64,000 bases of DNA from Shimia thalassica (GTDB lineage Bacteria > Pseudomonadota > Alphaproteobacteria > Rhodobacterales > Rhodobacteraceae), in NCBI RefSeq assembly GCF_001458215.1, contig NZ_CYTW01000001.1:310001-374000 (forward strand), in the 5' to 3' direction. The position numbers and the translations under genes were made by a program. The notes under the pieces are model-generated. The model saw only the letters and a program-made list of their open reading frames with translations, made no database searches and was not told where the DNA came from. This document shows, one piece after another, positions 53,934 to 63,630 of the stretch. Positions within the stretch are counted from its first letter, which is position 1; each line of letters opens with the position of its first letter.

Positions 53934-54506
53934 TTAGCGGTTCGCGCCGGGCACCCAAAGAACGTCGGCCTTGCCTGCATCATTTGCGATGCGGGCGGCC
54001 ACAAAGAACCAGTCGCTCAGGCGGTTCAAATACATGATCACCTGAGGGTTCACGTCTTCCGAGCGCGACAGTTCGACCGAGAGACGTTCGGCGCGTCGCG
54101 CGACCGTGCGGCAGAGGTGCAGGTGCGCCGACAAGGAAGAGCCGCCCGGCAGAATGAAGCTGCGCAATGGTTCAAGCGTTGCATTCATGGCGTCGATTTC
54201 CGCTTCGAGGCGGGTCACCTGTGATTCAACCATGCGAAGCGGCGGGTATTCGGATTCGGCGTCCTTGTCCATTTCCGGGCGACACAGGTCTGCCCCGAGA
54301 TCGAAAAGGTCATTCTGGATGGCAGAGAGTTGGGCATCCATCTCATCGGCCGCATAAAGGCGTGCCATGCCGACGGTGGCGTTCAATTCATCCGACGTGC
54401 CATAGGCATTTACGCGTGCATCAAATTTGGCCACGCGATCGCCGTTGCCAAGCGCGGTTGTGCCTTTGTCGCCGGTGCGGGTGTAGATTTTGTTCAGAAC
54501 AACCAT
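53934..54506 (-). CDS. cob(I)alamin adenosyltransferase, PduO type
   Basis: The 190-residue enzyme transfers adenosyl from ATP to cob(I)alamin. The N-terminal ATP loop IYTRTGDKGTTALGNGDRV, NAYGTSDELNA and the C-terminal RTVARRAERL block are intact. ATG 54506 is chosen over the frame from 54536, which would overlap the upstream HIG1 gene. Adenosylcobalamin is needed for methylmalonyl-CoA and ethylmalonyl-CoA mutases. Confidence 0.92.
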   Translation of the reverse strand: MVVLNKIYTRTGDKGTTALGNGDRVAKFDARVNAYGTSDELNATVGMARLYAADEMDAQLSAIQNDLFDLGADLCRPEMDKDAESEYPPLRMVESQVTRLEAEIDAMNATLEPLRSFILPGGSSLSAHLHLCRTVARRAERLSVELSRSEDVNPQVIMYLNRLSDWFFVAARIANDAGKADVLWVPGANR

Positions 54507-54510
54507 CAGA

Positions 54511-54729
54511 TCAGCCTCCGCTACGCAACCAGACAAAGAGCAGGATCAAGACCACGGCCACGAATTGGGCGCCAATCCGGTAACGCATGACCCTGTTGGC
54601 GTGCTTGCGGTTGAATTCACCGCCTTTGGCAAAGCCGCCGATCCCGATCATGAGGATGACCAGTACGCTTAGAGAGGCCGCTGCGACGACCCAAAAAAGA
54701 GGGTCACTTGCAAGTCCGTTGGATTCCAT
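54511..54729 (-). CDS. twin-transmembrane HIG1-domain protein
   Basis: The 72-residue protein has two membrane helices (about 12-33 and 50-69) joined by a short basic loop (KGGEFNRKHANRVMRYRIGAQ), the HIG1_N pattern. Mitochondrial relatives stabilise cytochrome oxidase. It is followed by the adenosyltransferase gene after four bases, a pairing common in Rhodobacteraceae. Confidence 0.85.
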   Translation of the reverse strand: MESNGLASDPLFWVVAAASLSVLVILMIGIGGFAKGGEFNRKHANRVMRYRIGAQFVAVVLILLFVWLRSGG

Positions 54730-54794
54730 TTGTGCCTCCTGAGCGTTCGGTATGGCGCGAAGAAAAGATCGCTTTGCTGCTATGTAACAGGGTT

Positions 54795-55628
54795 TCAGCT
54801 CTTGGCAATGATCCAGTCCAGCCAGCGTGTTGGAAGGATGCGTCTGCCGATGCCGCTGATATAGGTGGCGGTGGTGACATAATACCTCGGTTTCGGGCGT
54901 TTGCTTTCAAGCGCCTTGACGAGTTTGGCGGTAACAGCCGAGGGCGGCAGTTCGAAAGGATCGGGACCATTAGGGCCATCATAGAGACGTTTAAGAAGGC
55001 TGCTGCGGTATTGATCGGCGCGCGCAGACTGTTTCCAGTTGATCCACTTTTCAAAGTGCGGAATCGAGTTGATCCGGATTTTTGTGGTAATGGGGCCCGG
55101 CTCTATCAGGACGACGTCAATTCCGGTGTCACGCATTTCGATGCGCAGGGTATCTGTTAAGCCTTCGAGGGCATATTTTGTGGACGCATAGGCGCCGCGC
55201 CAGGAATAGGTCACAAATCCCAGAACAGAAGAACACTGCACGATGCGTCCGCTGCCCTGTTTGCGCATGGTGGGAATGACCGCGCGTGTCAGTTCATGCC
55301 AGCCAAAGAAATTAGCTTCGAAAATTTCGCGAAGCCCGTCCGTTGGCAGGTCTTCAACTGCACCGGGCAGACCAAAGGCCCCATTGTTGAACAGCGCGTC
55401 CAGCGTGCCCCCCGTTGCCGCCAGCACCTCGGACAGGCCGGCGTGAATTGATGCTGTGTCAGCGTAATCGATACGGGGGCTTTCAAACCCTTCGGCGCGC
55501 AGGCGCTCGCAATCGGCTTCTTGGCGGCAAGAGGCAAAAACACGCCATCCGCGGTCGCGTAATCCGCAGGCGGCATCATAGCCGATTCCGGAAGAGCAGC
55601 CTGTGATAAGTATGGATCTGGTCGACAT
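54795..55628 (-). CDS. short-chain dehydrogenase (SDR)
   Basis: This 277-residue SDR has ILITGCSSGIGYDA, NNGAFG in place of NNAG, the catalytic Ser in CSSVLGFV and YASTKYALEGL for Tyr and Lys. It resembles the SDR group of retinol/steroid-type enzymes. ATG 55628 was chosen over 55655 because the product then begins close to the nucleotide-binding strand. Its C-terminus (TRWLDWIIAKS) is hydrophobic and may bind the membrane. Substrate unknown. Confidence 0.85.
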   Translation of the reverse strand: MSTRSILITGCSSGIGYDAACGLRDRGWRVFASCRQEADCERLRAEGFESPRIDYADTASIHAGLSEVLAATGGTLDALFNNGAFGLPGAVEDLPTDGLREIFEANFFGWHELTRAVIPTMRKQGSGRIVQCSSVLGFVTYSWRGAYASTKYALEGLTDTLRIEMRDTGIDVVLIEPGPITTKIRINSIPHFEKWINWKQSARADQYRSSLLKRLYDGPNGPDPFELPPSAVTAKLVKALESKRPKPRYYVTTATYISGIGRRILPTRWLDWIIAKS

Positions 55629-55739
55629 GACAAGCCTTTCAAAACTGCTTGCCAAGAGTGCTAGGGGATTCGAAAGGTGATCTCAACAGCTGAAACGGAA
55701 AGGCGCGACTGTCTGGGCGGATCGGACCGGGTGCTCGGG

Positions 55740-56363
55740 TCAGGAGGCTGTTTCAAGAAGGCTTTCAGCAGCCCAGCCGACACGGCCCGAGTCGATTACA
55801 CGGAATTTGACCCAACCCTTGCCCGGATCCTGGAGCACCAAAATCTTCTCGCCCTTGGATAACTTGGCGAGAACATTGTACTGCGTCCCGGGTCCGTTTC
55901 GCATGTTGATGCGATTTGCACGAACTTTGCGCAAATCGCGCGGCGCTTCGGGTTGGGTCAAACCTGCCAGCGTTTGCGTTCCATTCTGAGTGGTGGCTGT
56001 CTGGGGAACACTGGCGGGATCGGAAAGAGTAAAGAGGGCTTCGTTAGATGTGTTTGCGAACGGGGCCGAGACCAGCGACTGGTTCGGCGCCGGTGTCGGG
56101 GCCGTAAACGCGACCTGTTCGACAACGGGCTGATTTGCAGATTGCGCAGCAAAAGTGGTTGGCACCGCCGCAACGGGTGCTGCTAAAGACGCGACCTGAA
56201 CAGGTTCGGTCGATTGCGTGCTGGTCACCTTGGGCGGAGGTACACTTTCGTCAGCGTATTTCTCAAGGCGTTTGGGCGTTTCAGGAACAAAGTCCCCGCC
56301 GCCGCTGAATTCATAGAAAGCCCACCCTAGAAAGGCAAAGCTCAAGAAAATGAACCGTGTCAT
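55740..56363 (-). CDS. SH3-domain envelope protein
   Basis: The 207-residue protein has an N-terminal membrane anchor or signal (FIFLSFAFLGWAFYEF), a low-complexity Pro/Ala/Thr linker (about 35-135) and a C-terminal bacterial SH3 domain (RANRINMRNGPGTQYNVLAKL, then GKGWVKFRVIDSGRVGWAAESLL in pieces). Such SH3_3 domains bind peptidoglycan peptides. It is divergent from parC, with 155 bases between them. Confidence 0.85.
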   Translation of the reverse strand: MTRFIFLSFAFLGWAFYEFSGGGDFVPETPKRLEKYADESVPPPKVTSTQSTEPVQVASLAAPVAAVPTTFAAQSANQPVVEQVAFTAPTPAPNQSLVSAPFANTSNEALFTLSDPASVPQTATTQNGTQTLAGLTQPEAPRDLRKVRANRINMRNGPGTQYNVLAKLSKGEKILVLQDPGKGWVKFRVIDSGRVGWAAESLLETAS

Positions 56364-56518
56364 ATGTAACGCTCCCTAAGGAATAACTCGCAATGAAAAT
56401 ACCGGATAGTATTTCAACAGAGTATCACAGGCGCCGACGATTCTATTAATGGAAAAAATACAGGGAATTTCCCCGTGGCTTTCTTGTTCGTGGCGACGCT
56501 TGGGGCTACACCAAGAGC

Positions 56519-58861
56519 ATGACAGATACGATCGACGAAGAAGACATCCCCGGAACCGAGGTTACTGAAACGCTGCGCCGTGCCATTGGCGAGCGGTATT
56601 TGACCTATGCGCTGTCGACGATCATGCACAGGGCGTTGCCCGATGCGCGTGATGGTCTCAAGCCCGTACACCGTCGGATTCTCTATGCCATGCGCGAATT
56701 GAAGCTGGCTTCAAACGGGGGCTTTCGTAAGTCCGCCAAAATTTCCGGCGACGTGATGGGCAACTATCACCCGCATGGCGATGCGGCGATCTATGATGCG
56801 ATGGCGCGTCTCGCGCAGGACTTTAACGTGCGGTATCCTCTGGTCGACGGGCAGGGGAACTTTGGCAACATCGACGGGGATAACCCCGCTGCGGCGCGGT
56901 ACACAGAAGCTCGCATGACGCCGGTTGCAGAAGCGCTGCTTCAGGGGCTGAACGAAAACGCCGTTGATTTTCGCGAGAACTATGACGGCACGCTGACCGA
57001 GCCTGTGGTGCTTCCGGCGACCTTCCCGAATTTGCTGGCCAACGGGTCAAGCGGGATTGCCGTAGGCATGGCCACGAACATTCCGCCGCACAATATTTCC
57101 GAGCTGTGCGATGCCTGCTTGCATATGATCAAGACGCCTGATGTGCGTGAAGATACATTGTTGAACTATGTGCCCGGACCGGATTTCCCAACGGGCGGGG
57201 TTATCGTTGAGCCACGCGAAAGCATCGCCCAGGCCTATCGGACGGGGCGCGGATCTTTCCGGTTGCGTTGTAAGTGGGAGATCGAGGACCTCGGGCGTGG
57301 ACAGTGGCAGGTTGTTGTTACCGAAATTCCCTATCAGGTTCAAAAATCCAAGCTGATCGAAAAAATCGCCGAGCTGATCCAGACCAAAAAGATCCCCATT
57401 CTGGCGGATATCCGGGATGAGTCGGCTGATGATGTGCGCGTCATCCTCGAGCCTCGTTCTAAAAACGTGGATCCTGAAGTTCTGATGAACATGATGTTCC
57501 GCAACAGCGATCTCGAAGTTCGTTTCAGTTTAAACATGAATGTGCTGATCGATGGCGTGACGCCAAAGGTCTGTTCGATGAAGGAAGTGCTGCGGGCATT
57601 CCTTGATTTCCGTCGCGAGGTCTTGATCCGCCGCTCGACCCACCGGATGGAAAAAATTGACCACCGTCTGGAAGTTCTGGAAGGCTTTATCATTGCCTTC
57701 CTCAATCTGGATCGTGTGATTGATATCATCCGCTATGACGATGCGCCGAAACAGGCGCTGATGGCCGAAGACTGGGGCATCGACCATGTTCGGGCCACAA
57801 CCGAGCGTGATTATGTATCCCCGCTGCCGGCCAAGGGCGAAGGTGAGCTGAGCGAAGTTCAGGCCGAAGCCATTCTCAACATGCGTTTGCGCAGCTTGCG
57901 CCGCTTGGAAGAGCTGGAACTGATCCGCGAGCGCGATGCCTTGATGGAAGAGCGCGCGGGGCTGGAAGATTTGCTGGCAAGCGAAGACCTGCAATGGGGA
58001 CGGATTGCCGAGCAGCTTAAAGAGGCCAGACTTCAGTTCGGCAAAAACTATGAAGGCGGCGCAAGACGCACCGTGTTTGCCGAGGCGGGCGAGATCGAAG
58101 ACGTGCCGCTTGAGGCGATGATCGACAAAGAGCCGATCACCGTGGTGTGTTCCCAGATGGGATGGATCCGCGCGATGTCAGGCCATATCGATCTGACGCG
58201 CGAGTTGAAGTTCAAGGATGGCGACGGCCCCCGTTTCATTTTCCACGCGGAAACCACGGATCGTTTGCTGGTGTTTGGCACCAACGGACGCTTCTATACG
58301 GTGAGCGCGGCAAACCTGCCCGGTGGTCGTGGTATGGGAGAGCCGTTGCGGTTGATCGTCGATCTGCCCAACGAGGTCGAGATCGTCGATATCCTGATCC
58401 ATAATCCCGAGAACAAGTTGCTTGTCGCATCTTCGGCAGGAGATGGTTTTGTGGTGCCTGAAAAGGATGTCATCGCGCAAACCCGCAACGGCAAGCAGGT
58501 TTTGAACGTAAAAGACGATGCAAGGGCCATGATCTGTCATCCGGTGAGCGGAGACCACGTTGCCGTCGTGTCCGAGAACGGAAAATTCCTTGTGTTCCCC
58601 GTGGCAGAGTTGCCAGAGATGGGGCGCGGCAAAGGGGTCCGGTTGCAGAAATATAACATGGCACGCGGACGTCAGGGGACGTTGGAGCTTGATGGAGGGC
58701 TTGCCGATATCACCACGTTCAACTGGGCTGATGGTCTGAGTTGGGAGATGGGCGGCGGGAAAACACGCACCGAACCCGACATGAGCGAATGGCTGGGCAA
58801 GCGGGCGGGCGTGGGCAAAAAGCCCCCCTATGGGTTCCCGCGCAATCACAAGTTCACCTGA
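56519..58861 (+). CDS. parC: DNA topoisomerase IV subunit A
   Basis: ParC cuts and rejoins DNA during decatenation. The 780-residue product has LKPVHRRILYAM, HPHGDAAIYDAM and the catalytic Tyr128 in ARYTEARM, then coiled-coil and GyrA-type beta-pinwheel repeats in the C-terminal third. Length and the C-terminal RGKGVRLQKYNMARG fit ParC rather than GyrA. Position 89 is Ala where many ParC/GyrA proteins have Ser, the main quinolone-contact residue. Confidence 0.93.
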   Translation: MTDTIDEEDIPGTEVTETLRRAIGERYLTYALSTIMHRALPDARDGLKPVHRRILYAMRELKLASNGGFRKSAKISGDVMGNYHPHGDAAIYDAMARLAQDFNVRYPLVDGQGNFGNIDGDNPAAARYTEARMTPVAEALLQGLNENAVDFRENYDGTLTEPVVLPATFPNLLANGSSGIAVGMATNIPPHNISELCDACLHMIKTPDVREDTLLNYVPGPDFPTGGVIVEPRESIAQAYRTGRGSFRLRCKWEIEDLGRGQWQVVVTEIPYQVQKSKLIEKIAELIQTKKIPILADIRDESADDVRVILEPRSKNVDPEVLMNMMFRNSDLEVRFSLNMNVLIDGVTPKVCSMKEVLRAFLDFRREVLIRRSTHRMEKIDHRLEVLEGFIIAFLNLDRVIDIIRYDDAPKQALMAEDWGIDHVRATTERDYVSPLPAKGEGELSEVQAEAILNMRLRSLRRLEELELIRERDALMEERAGLEDLLASEDLQWGRIAEQLKEARLQFGKNYEGGARRTVFAEAGEIEDVPLEAMIDKEPITVVCSQMGWIRAMSGHIDLTRELKFKDGDGPRFIFHAETTDRLLVFGTNGRFYTVSAANLPGGRGMGEPLRLIVDLPNEVEIVDILIHNPENKLLVASSAGDGFVVPEKDVIAQTRNGKQVLNVKDDARAMICHPVSGDHVAVVSENGKFLVFPVAELPEMGRGKGVRLQKYNMARGRQGTLELDGGLADITTFNWADGLSWEMGGGKTRTEPDMSEWLGKRAGVGKKPPYGFPRNHKFT

Positions 58862-58885
58862 TCAGAGGTTGAATGATAAGAAGAA

Positions 58886-58916
58886 GTCGCCCCTTATTGA
58901 TCGGGGCGGCTTTTTT
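58886..58916 (+). terminator. intrinsic terminator after parC
   Basis: GTCGCCCC (58886-58893), loop, GGGGCGGC (58903-58910) and six T (58911-58916). Confidence 0.9.
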
Positions 58917-58964
58917 GTTTCCGAGTCGTTATGAGTTCCACGTTTTGTCCAAAAGGCTTTTTGC

Positions 58965-60242
58965 ATGACCGATGATTCCCCCTGGACCAAAGGGATGGGT
59001 GACGATGGGGACGAAGGCCCCAAAGATCTTGGCGCGACCTTTGTCGAGAATACCCTTTATGGACCCGATCTGAATGTTCTGGATGGCGAGTTTATCGGTG
59101 ATCGTGGGCGTGTCTTTGGCCTTGCTCTGAAAACGGGTCTTCTGACGGTGCTTACCTTGGGGTTTTACCGCTTTTGGATGAAAACCCGATTGCGGCGCTG
59201 GTACTGGTCCGGCGTGCGTGTTGGGGGTGCTCCGGCAGAGTATACAGGCGATCCGCTCGAGAAACTTCTGGGTTTCCTGATCGCGGTTGCCTTTCTGGCC
59301 TTCTATATCGGGATCGTTAATCTTCTTTTGATGTTCGTCAGCTTTTCCTTGTTCGAGGGCAATTTTGCGGCCTACGCCTTGAGTTTTGCAGGTGTTGTGC
59401 CGCTTTGGTTCTATGCGCGGTATCGGGCGCGTCGGTATGTTTTGGCTCGTACCCGCTGGCGCGGTATCCGGTTCGGTCTTGAACCGGGGGCATGGGGGTA
59501 TGCGTGGCGGGCACTTGTGCATTGGGCGGTAACGATCCTGACCGGAGGGCTGCTTTGGCCGCGCATGACTTTCTGGCTCGAGAAGTACCGGACCGACCGA
59601 ACATGGTACGGTGATGTCCGCCTTGAGCAGGAAGGCAAATGGACCATGTTGTACACGGCAACCAAACACGTTTTCTTGGCAGCGGTGGTTGCGGGGATTG
59701 CGGCGCTTCTGCTTTGGGCCGACAACATCTGGGGTATTTCGGTTGCCTTAGTCGCTGTGATCTGGGGCGGTTTCGGTCTGGCTTACTATAAGGTGAAAAC
59801 CTGGGAACTTTTGACAAATGCCAAACGGGCAGGGGGGATTGTGTTTCATGCCCGTCCCAAGCCCCTGCGCGTGTTCTGGATTTACGTTCTGGGTTATGGG
59901 CTGAGCAGCTTTGTCGTAACTATCTTCCTTGTTCCTATCGGATTTATGCTTTTGGCCCTGATGGGAGGTGTCGAAGCCTTGGCCTCGGGCGGGGCTGCGA
60001 ACCTGACGTCTCTTTCTTCATGGGCTCTGACCGCGGTGTCGATCGGGTCCTACTTCGCGATATTTTTGGCATGGGGGGCGGTTGCGCATGCCTTTGTGAC
60101 TATGCCGCTATGGCGCCACTATTCCGAAACTCTAACGGTCATAGACCCTCAGGCCCTGCATCTGGTGCAGCAGAGGGGGCGCGACAGTTTTGAAGAGGCC
60201 GAAGGCTTTGCCGAAGCATTGGATGTGGGGGCCGCGATATGA
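58965..60242 (+). CDS. YjgN family membrane protein (DUF898)
   Basis: The 425-residue product has about eight hydrophobic segments and the DUF898 pattern TLGFYRFWMKTRLRRWYW, repeated in a related form (ARTRWRGIRFGLEPGAWGYAW). The family is widespread in inner membranes, without known function. It overlaps an M48 peptidase gene by four bases, a partnership seen in many genomes, so the peptidase probably acts on or with it. Confidence 0.85.
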   Translation: MTDDSPWTKGMGDDGDEGPKDLGATFVENTLYGPDLNVLDGEFIGDRGRVFGLALKTGLLTVLTLGFYRFWMKTRLRRWYWSGVRVGGAPAEYTGDPLEKLLGFLIAVAFLAFYIGIVNLLLMFVSFSLFEGNFAAYALSFAGVVPLWFYARYRARRYVLARTRWRGIRFGLEPGAWGYAWRALVHWAVTILTGGLLWPRMTFWLEKYRTDRTWYGDVRLEQEGKWTMLYTATKHVFLAAVVAGIAALLLWADNIWGISVALVAVIWGGFGLAYYKVKTWELLTNAKRAGGIVFHARPKPLRVFWIYVLGYGLSSFVVTIFLVPIGFMLLALMGGVEALASGGAANLTSLSSWALTAVSIGSYFAIFLAWGAVAHAFVTMPLWRHYSETLTVIDPQALHLVQQRGRDSFEEAEGFAEALDVGAAI

Positions 60243-61357
60243 GCTCGATTATTCCCAGAGTGGTCCGCTCCGGAACCTTGCCACCTGATGCAGATGCCGT
60301 GTTGTTCGATGGCCGTACCGCGCATGCAAAGAGTGTGCAGCTTTGGGTGAATCAAAACGCGGGCGTTCTGGAAATTCGGGGAGAGGGGATCGACCAAAAC
60401 TGGCCAATTGCAGATATTCGCTTGATCCCTGATCAGGCCGGCCAGAAGGGGTTGGTGCTTGGATGTGAGGCTGCGCCACTGGCACGGTTGTTGAGCGCAA
60501 ACCGGAATTTGATGAACCAGTTTCCAGCCCTGCACAAACGGCGGGCCAATATCTCGCGGTGGCGGCTGCTGCGGTGGGCGGCCGGTGCGGTGGCGTCCGT
60601 TGCATTAATCATTCTGGTGCTGGTGCCTTTAATGGCGAACCAGTTGGCAGGCATGATTCCCGCAAAGGGGGAACATGCTTTGGGGCAAGCGACGCTGGAA
60701 CAGATTCGCACAGCGCTTGACGAGACCGGCATCGCTCCGTTGCCATTTTGTGAAAACGAAGAGGGGCTGGCGGCCCTTGCCAAAATGGAAGCGCGGCTGA
60801 GCCCGCAAAAGGATCCTTTGACGGTTCGTGTGTTGGACCATGACATGGTGAATGCGTTTGCCTTGCCTGGGGGCCATATCGTGTTTTTCAGGGGCCTGAT
60901 TGAGGCGGCGGACACACCCGAAGAAGTGGCGGCGGTATTTGCACATGAAATGGGGCATGTTGTGTCACGCGATCCGACGCGTCACGCGTTGCGGTCTGCC
61001 GGGTCCATTGGGGTGCTGGGTCTTTTGTTCGGTGATTTTGCGGGGGGGGCCTTGGTGCTATTCCTGACCGAACAACTGATTGAGGCGCGCCATAGCCAGC
61101 AAGCGGAAACAGATGCGGATGCCTTTGCTTATGATGTGCTGTCCCAAGCGGGCGTGCCTCCTTCGGCTTTGGGTGATATGTTCGATACGTTTCGGACACA
61201 GTTTGGTGATGCAGACGGGGTGCAGGCGCACTTTTTGAGCCACCCCAAATTGAGCGCTCGTATCGCCGATGCGCGCGCCGCGACCCCTGACGGGTTTGAG
61301 GCCCAACCCATATTGACCGACGTCGAATGGCACGCCCTGCAAAACATTTGTGACTAA
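60239..61357 (+). CDS. M48 family metallopeptidase
   Basis: The 372-residue protein has a cytoplasmic N-terminal part of about 105 residues, one membrane helix (about 113-138) and an M48 peptidase domain with HEMGH at 236-240 (zinc site) and the third-ligand region ETDADAFAYDVL. Relatives are HtpX/BepA-like quality-control peptidases facing the periplasm. The ATG overlaps the DUF898 stop. Confidence 0.88.
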   Translation: MSSIIPRVVRSGTLPPDADAVLFDGRTAHAKSVQLWVNQNAGVLEIRGEGIDQNWPIADIRLIPDQAGQKGLVLGCEAAPLARLLSANRNLMNQFPALHKRRANISRWRLLRWAAGAVASVALIILVLVPLMANQLAGMIPAKGEHALGQATLEQIRTALDETGIAPLPFCENEEGLAALAKMEARLSPQKDPLTVRVLDHDMVNAFALPGGHIVFFRGLIEAADTPEEVAAVFAHEMGHVVSRDPTRHALRSAGSIGVLGLLFGDFAGGALVLFLTEQLIEARHSQQAETDADAFAYDVLSQAGVPPSALGDMFDTFRTQFGDADGVQAHFLSHPKLSARIADARAATPDGFEAQPILTDVEWHALQNICD

Positions 61358-61435
61358 GTAGGGCACGCCCGCCATCTTCGGGGCTGTGCCCCTGCCAGAT
61401 GTTGGGCCAAGCCGCGCGATGCGCGGCGGTCGCGT

Positions 61436-62788
61436 CTAGACCGGTGTCGCGGTCAGCCAGACGCCGGTGTCCGGGCGCAGGGTCAGGATCATCACCGGTT
61501 CCGGCGGGCGCCCCGCGACCAGATCAAAGCGAAACCTTTGCAGCAGCGTGGCAAGGATGAGCACGGCTTCCTGAATGGCAAAGCTGGCCCCGATGCAGAT
61601 GCGGGGTCCGTCCCCGAAGGGAAGGTAGGCATATCTGTCGACCGCTTTGCGATCCGCAAAACGTTCCGGATCAAAGGCGTTGGGGTTCTTCCAAAGGTCA
61701 TGGTGGCGGTGCAGCGCATAAACCGGAAGCATAACCGTGTCGCCAGGGTGGATATCGCGGCCACATAACACATCAGATTCTTTGGCCGTGCGCGACAGGA
61801 TGCCAGCAGGGGGGTAAAGCCGCAGTGCTTCGTCAACAATCATGCGCAAATACGAAAGGTCGCCAACGTGTTCGGTTTTCACAGGGCCACCGCCCGTGAC
61901 ATCGGCTATTTCTGCGCGGGCCTTGTCCTGTACCTCGGGGGCAAAGGCACAAAGATAGGTCGACCATGCAAGGGTGAGGGCGGTTGTCTCATGCCCCGCC
62001 ACAATAAAGGTCAACAGGTTGTCGCGCAGTTCAGCTGTATTCATCTTGCGCTTGGTTTCCGGATCCTGACCGGAAAGAAGCATATCGAGAAGGTCAGGCA
62101 CCGCCGACGCCCCGCGTTTGCGGCGTTCGACAATCGCCTGATCCGCAACCTGTTTCATCTGAGCGACGACAGGTCCGGAGGTAAAGCGGGACGGGCGCGG
62201 CACCCAATCGGGCACCCCGAGCATGTCGAGAATCGATACTTTGCCCGCCGCCGCGATATAGGCATCGATCGAACGATGAACCGCGTCGCTGTCAAAGCTG
62301 CCCTCTCCCGAAAAGGTCACGTCCGAAATCACGTCAAATGTTGTGCGCACCATTTCTTCCATAAGGTCAACCGCACGGCCATTGGACGCTGCGATGCGGT
62401 CTGCGCTGCGCTGGGCCGCGGCAATCATGATTGGGCCAAGGCTTTGAACGTTGCGGTGGGAGAACACAGGCGCGGCCGTGCGTCGTTGCCAGCGCCAATG
62501 CGCGTCTTCGGCGATAAACAGGCTGTCTCCGATTGCGGGGCGCAGAATGTTTTTGGTGGCTTTCGATTTAGGATAATTATTCACGTTCTCGAGAAGAATC
62601 CTGCGGATCGCCCCCGGTTCCATAACCATATGCCACCGGATGCCTGTGCGGCCCGAGACCATCGGCTGGCGGACAGCCAGTTCGGGCAGGATGCTAAGCA
62701 GGTTCGTGCGTGCAGCCCGCAATGACCCCATCAACCCCAAGGGTTCAGTGGCAAAGGGAACATAGGCGGGAAAAGCTGGATCGTGCAT
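61436..62788 (-). CDS. cytochrome P450
   Basis: The 450-residue monooxygenase has the I-helix AGHETTALTL, the ExxR motif in VDEALRL, and the heme loop FGDGPRICIG with the thiolate Cys at about residue 397. There is no membrane anchor, so it is a soluble bacterial type that needs ferredoxin partners; none is encoded nearby. ATG 62788 follows AGGAGA; the TTG at 62806 is rejected. Substrate unknown, perhaps a fatty acid or terpenoid. Confidence 0.9.
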   Translation of the reverse strand: MHDPAFPAYVPFATEPLGLMGSLRAARTNLLSILPELAVRQPMVSGRTGIRWHMVMEPGAIRRILLENVNNYPKSKATKNILRPAIGDSLFIAEDAHWRWQRRTAAPVFSHRNVQSLGPIMIAAAQRSADRIAASNGRAVDLMEEMVRTTFDVISDVTFSGEGSFDSDAVHRSIDAYIAAAGKVSILDMLGVPDWVPRPSRFTSGPVVAQMKQVADQAIVERRKRGASAVPDLLDMLLSGQDPETKRKMNTAELRDNLLTFIVAGHETTALTLAWSTYLCAFAPEVQDKARAEIADVTGGGPVKTEHVGDLSYLRMIVDEALRLYPPAGILSRTAKESDVLCGRDIHPGDTVMLPVYALHRHHDLWKNPNAFDPERFADRKAVDRYAYLPFGDGPRICIGASFAIQEAVLILATLLQRFRFDLVAGRPPEPVMILTLRPDTGVWLTATPV

Positions 62789-62914
62789 AAATCTCTCCTG
62801 ATGCAAAATAACATAGGTCGGTCAGGCGCCCGCAGCAAATCTCAGAGCGTTGATTGCGTGGTGAGAAGGCATGAGGTATGCCGCTTGGGATATCTTTTCG
62901 TAGGACCCAGTCGA

Positions 62915-63526
62915 ATGATCCGTATCTTTGCCGTTTTTGCCGTTCTGTTCGCTTTGGTAGGTTGTTCCGTGCCAACAACGCCGGTGGATGAACCTCTTGT
63001 TGATCTCGGGGACTTTGTTCTGGGGCACAATATTGCGGTCACCAAGAACCTGACCAAAGGCCCGTTGTCGCGTGAAGGATCGCCTGAACGCTGGGAAGCT
63101 TCGGTCGAGAGTGCGGTTGATGCCCGCCTTGGCCGGTATGACGGCGAACGGCTGGTACACCTTGGAATCAACGTTGCCGGCTATGTGCTGGCCCAACCGG
63201 GTGTGCCGGTTTTGATGGCGCCAAAATCCGCGCTGATCCTGACTGTAACCGCATGGGATGATCAGGCTGGCAAAAAGTTTAACGCCGAGCCAAAGGAAAT
63301 AATTGTCCTTGAAACCTTCACAGGGTCTTCCTTGCTGGGGTCGGGCTATACGATGCGGCCGGAAGAGCAAATGGCCAATCTGTCCTATAATGCGGCCAAG
63401 GCAATTGAAGAGTGGCTGCACGAGAATCGCGCCTGTCTGAAACCGAATCCAAGCTCTGCAGAATTGGCGGCATGCTGGAAAGACAACAAAGACAGCAGAT
63501 CGCGCGAAGCACTCGAAAACCAATAG
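62915..63526 (+). CDS. hypothetical lipoprotein
   Basis: The 203-residue protein has a lipoprotein signal with the lipobox LVGC at about 15-18 (ALVGCSVPTT). The middle holds VDARLGRYDGERLVHLGINVAGYVLA and VLMAPKSALILTVTAWDDQAGKKF in pieces, a beta-rich region; the C-terminus has two Cys (CLKP, CWKDN) that may pair. Function unknown. ATG 62915 was chosen for the signal peptide; the longer frame from 62783 overlaps the P450 promoter. Confidence 0.78.
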   Translation: MIRIFAVFAVLFALVGCSVPTTPVDEPLVDLGDFVLGHNIAVTKNLTKGPLSREGSPERWEASVESAVDARLGRYDGERLVHLGINVAGYVLAQPGVPVLMAPKSALILTVTAWDDQAGKKFNAEPKEIIVLETFTGSSLLGSGYTMRPEEQMANLSYNAAKAIEEWLHENRACLKPNPSSAELAACWKDNKDSRSREALENQ

Positions 63527-63630
63527 CGCGAAGTCGCGCTTGATTTTTGCTGCGCAAAGCAATATGTCGCGCGCGGTAGACACATTTGGGCCACTCGGGC
63601 CCACCCATCCAACTAGAAGGCGCCTCGATC

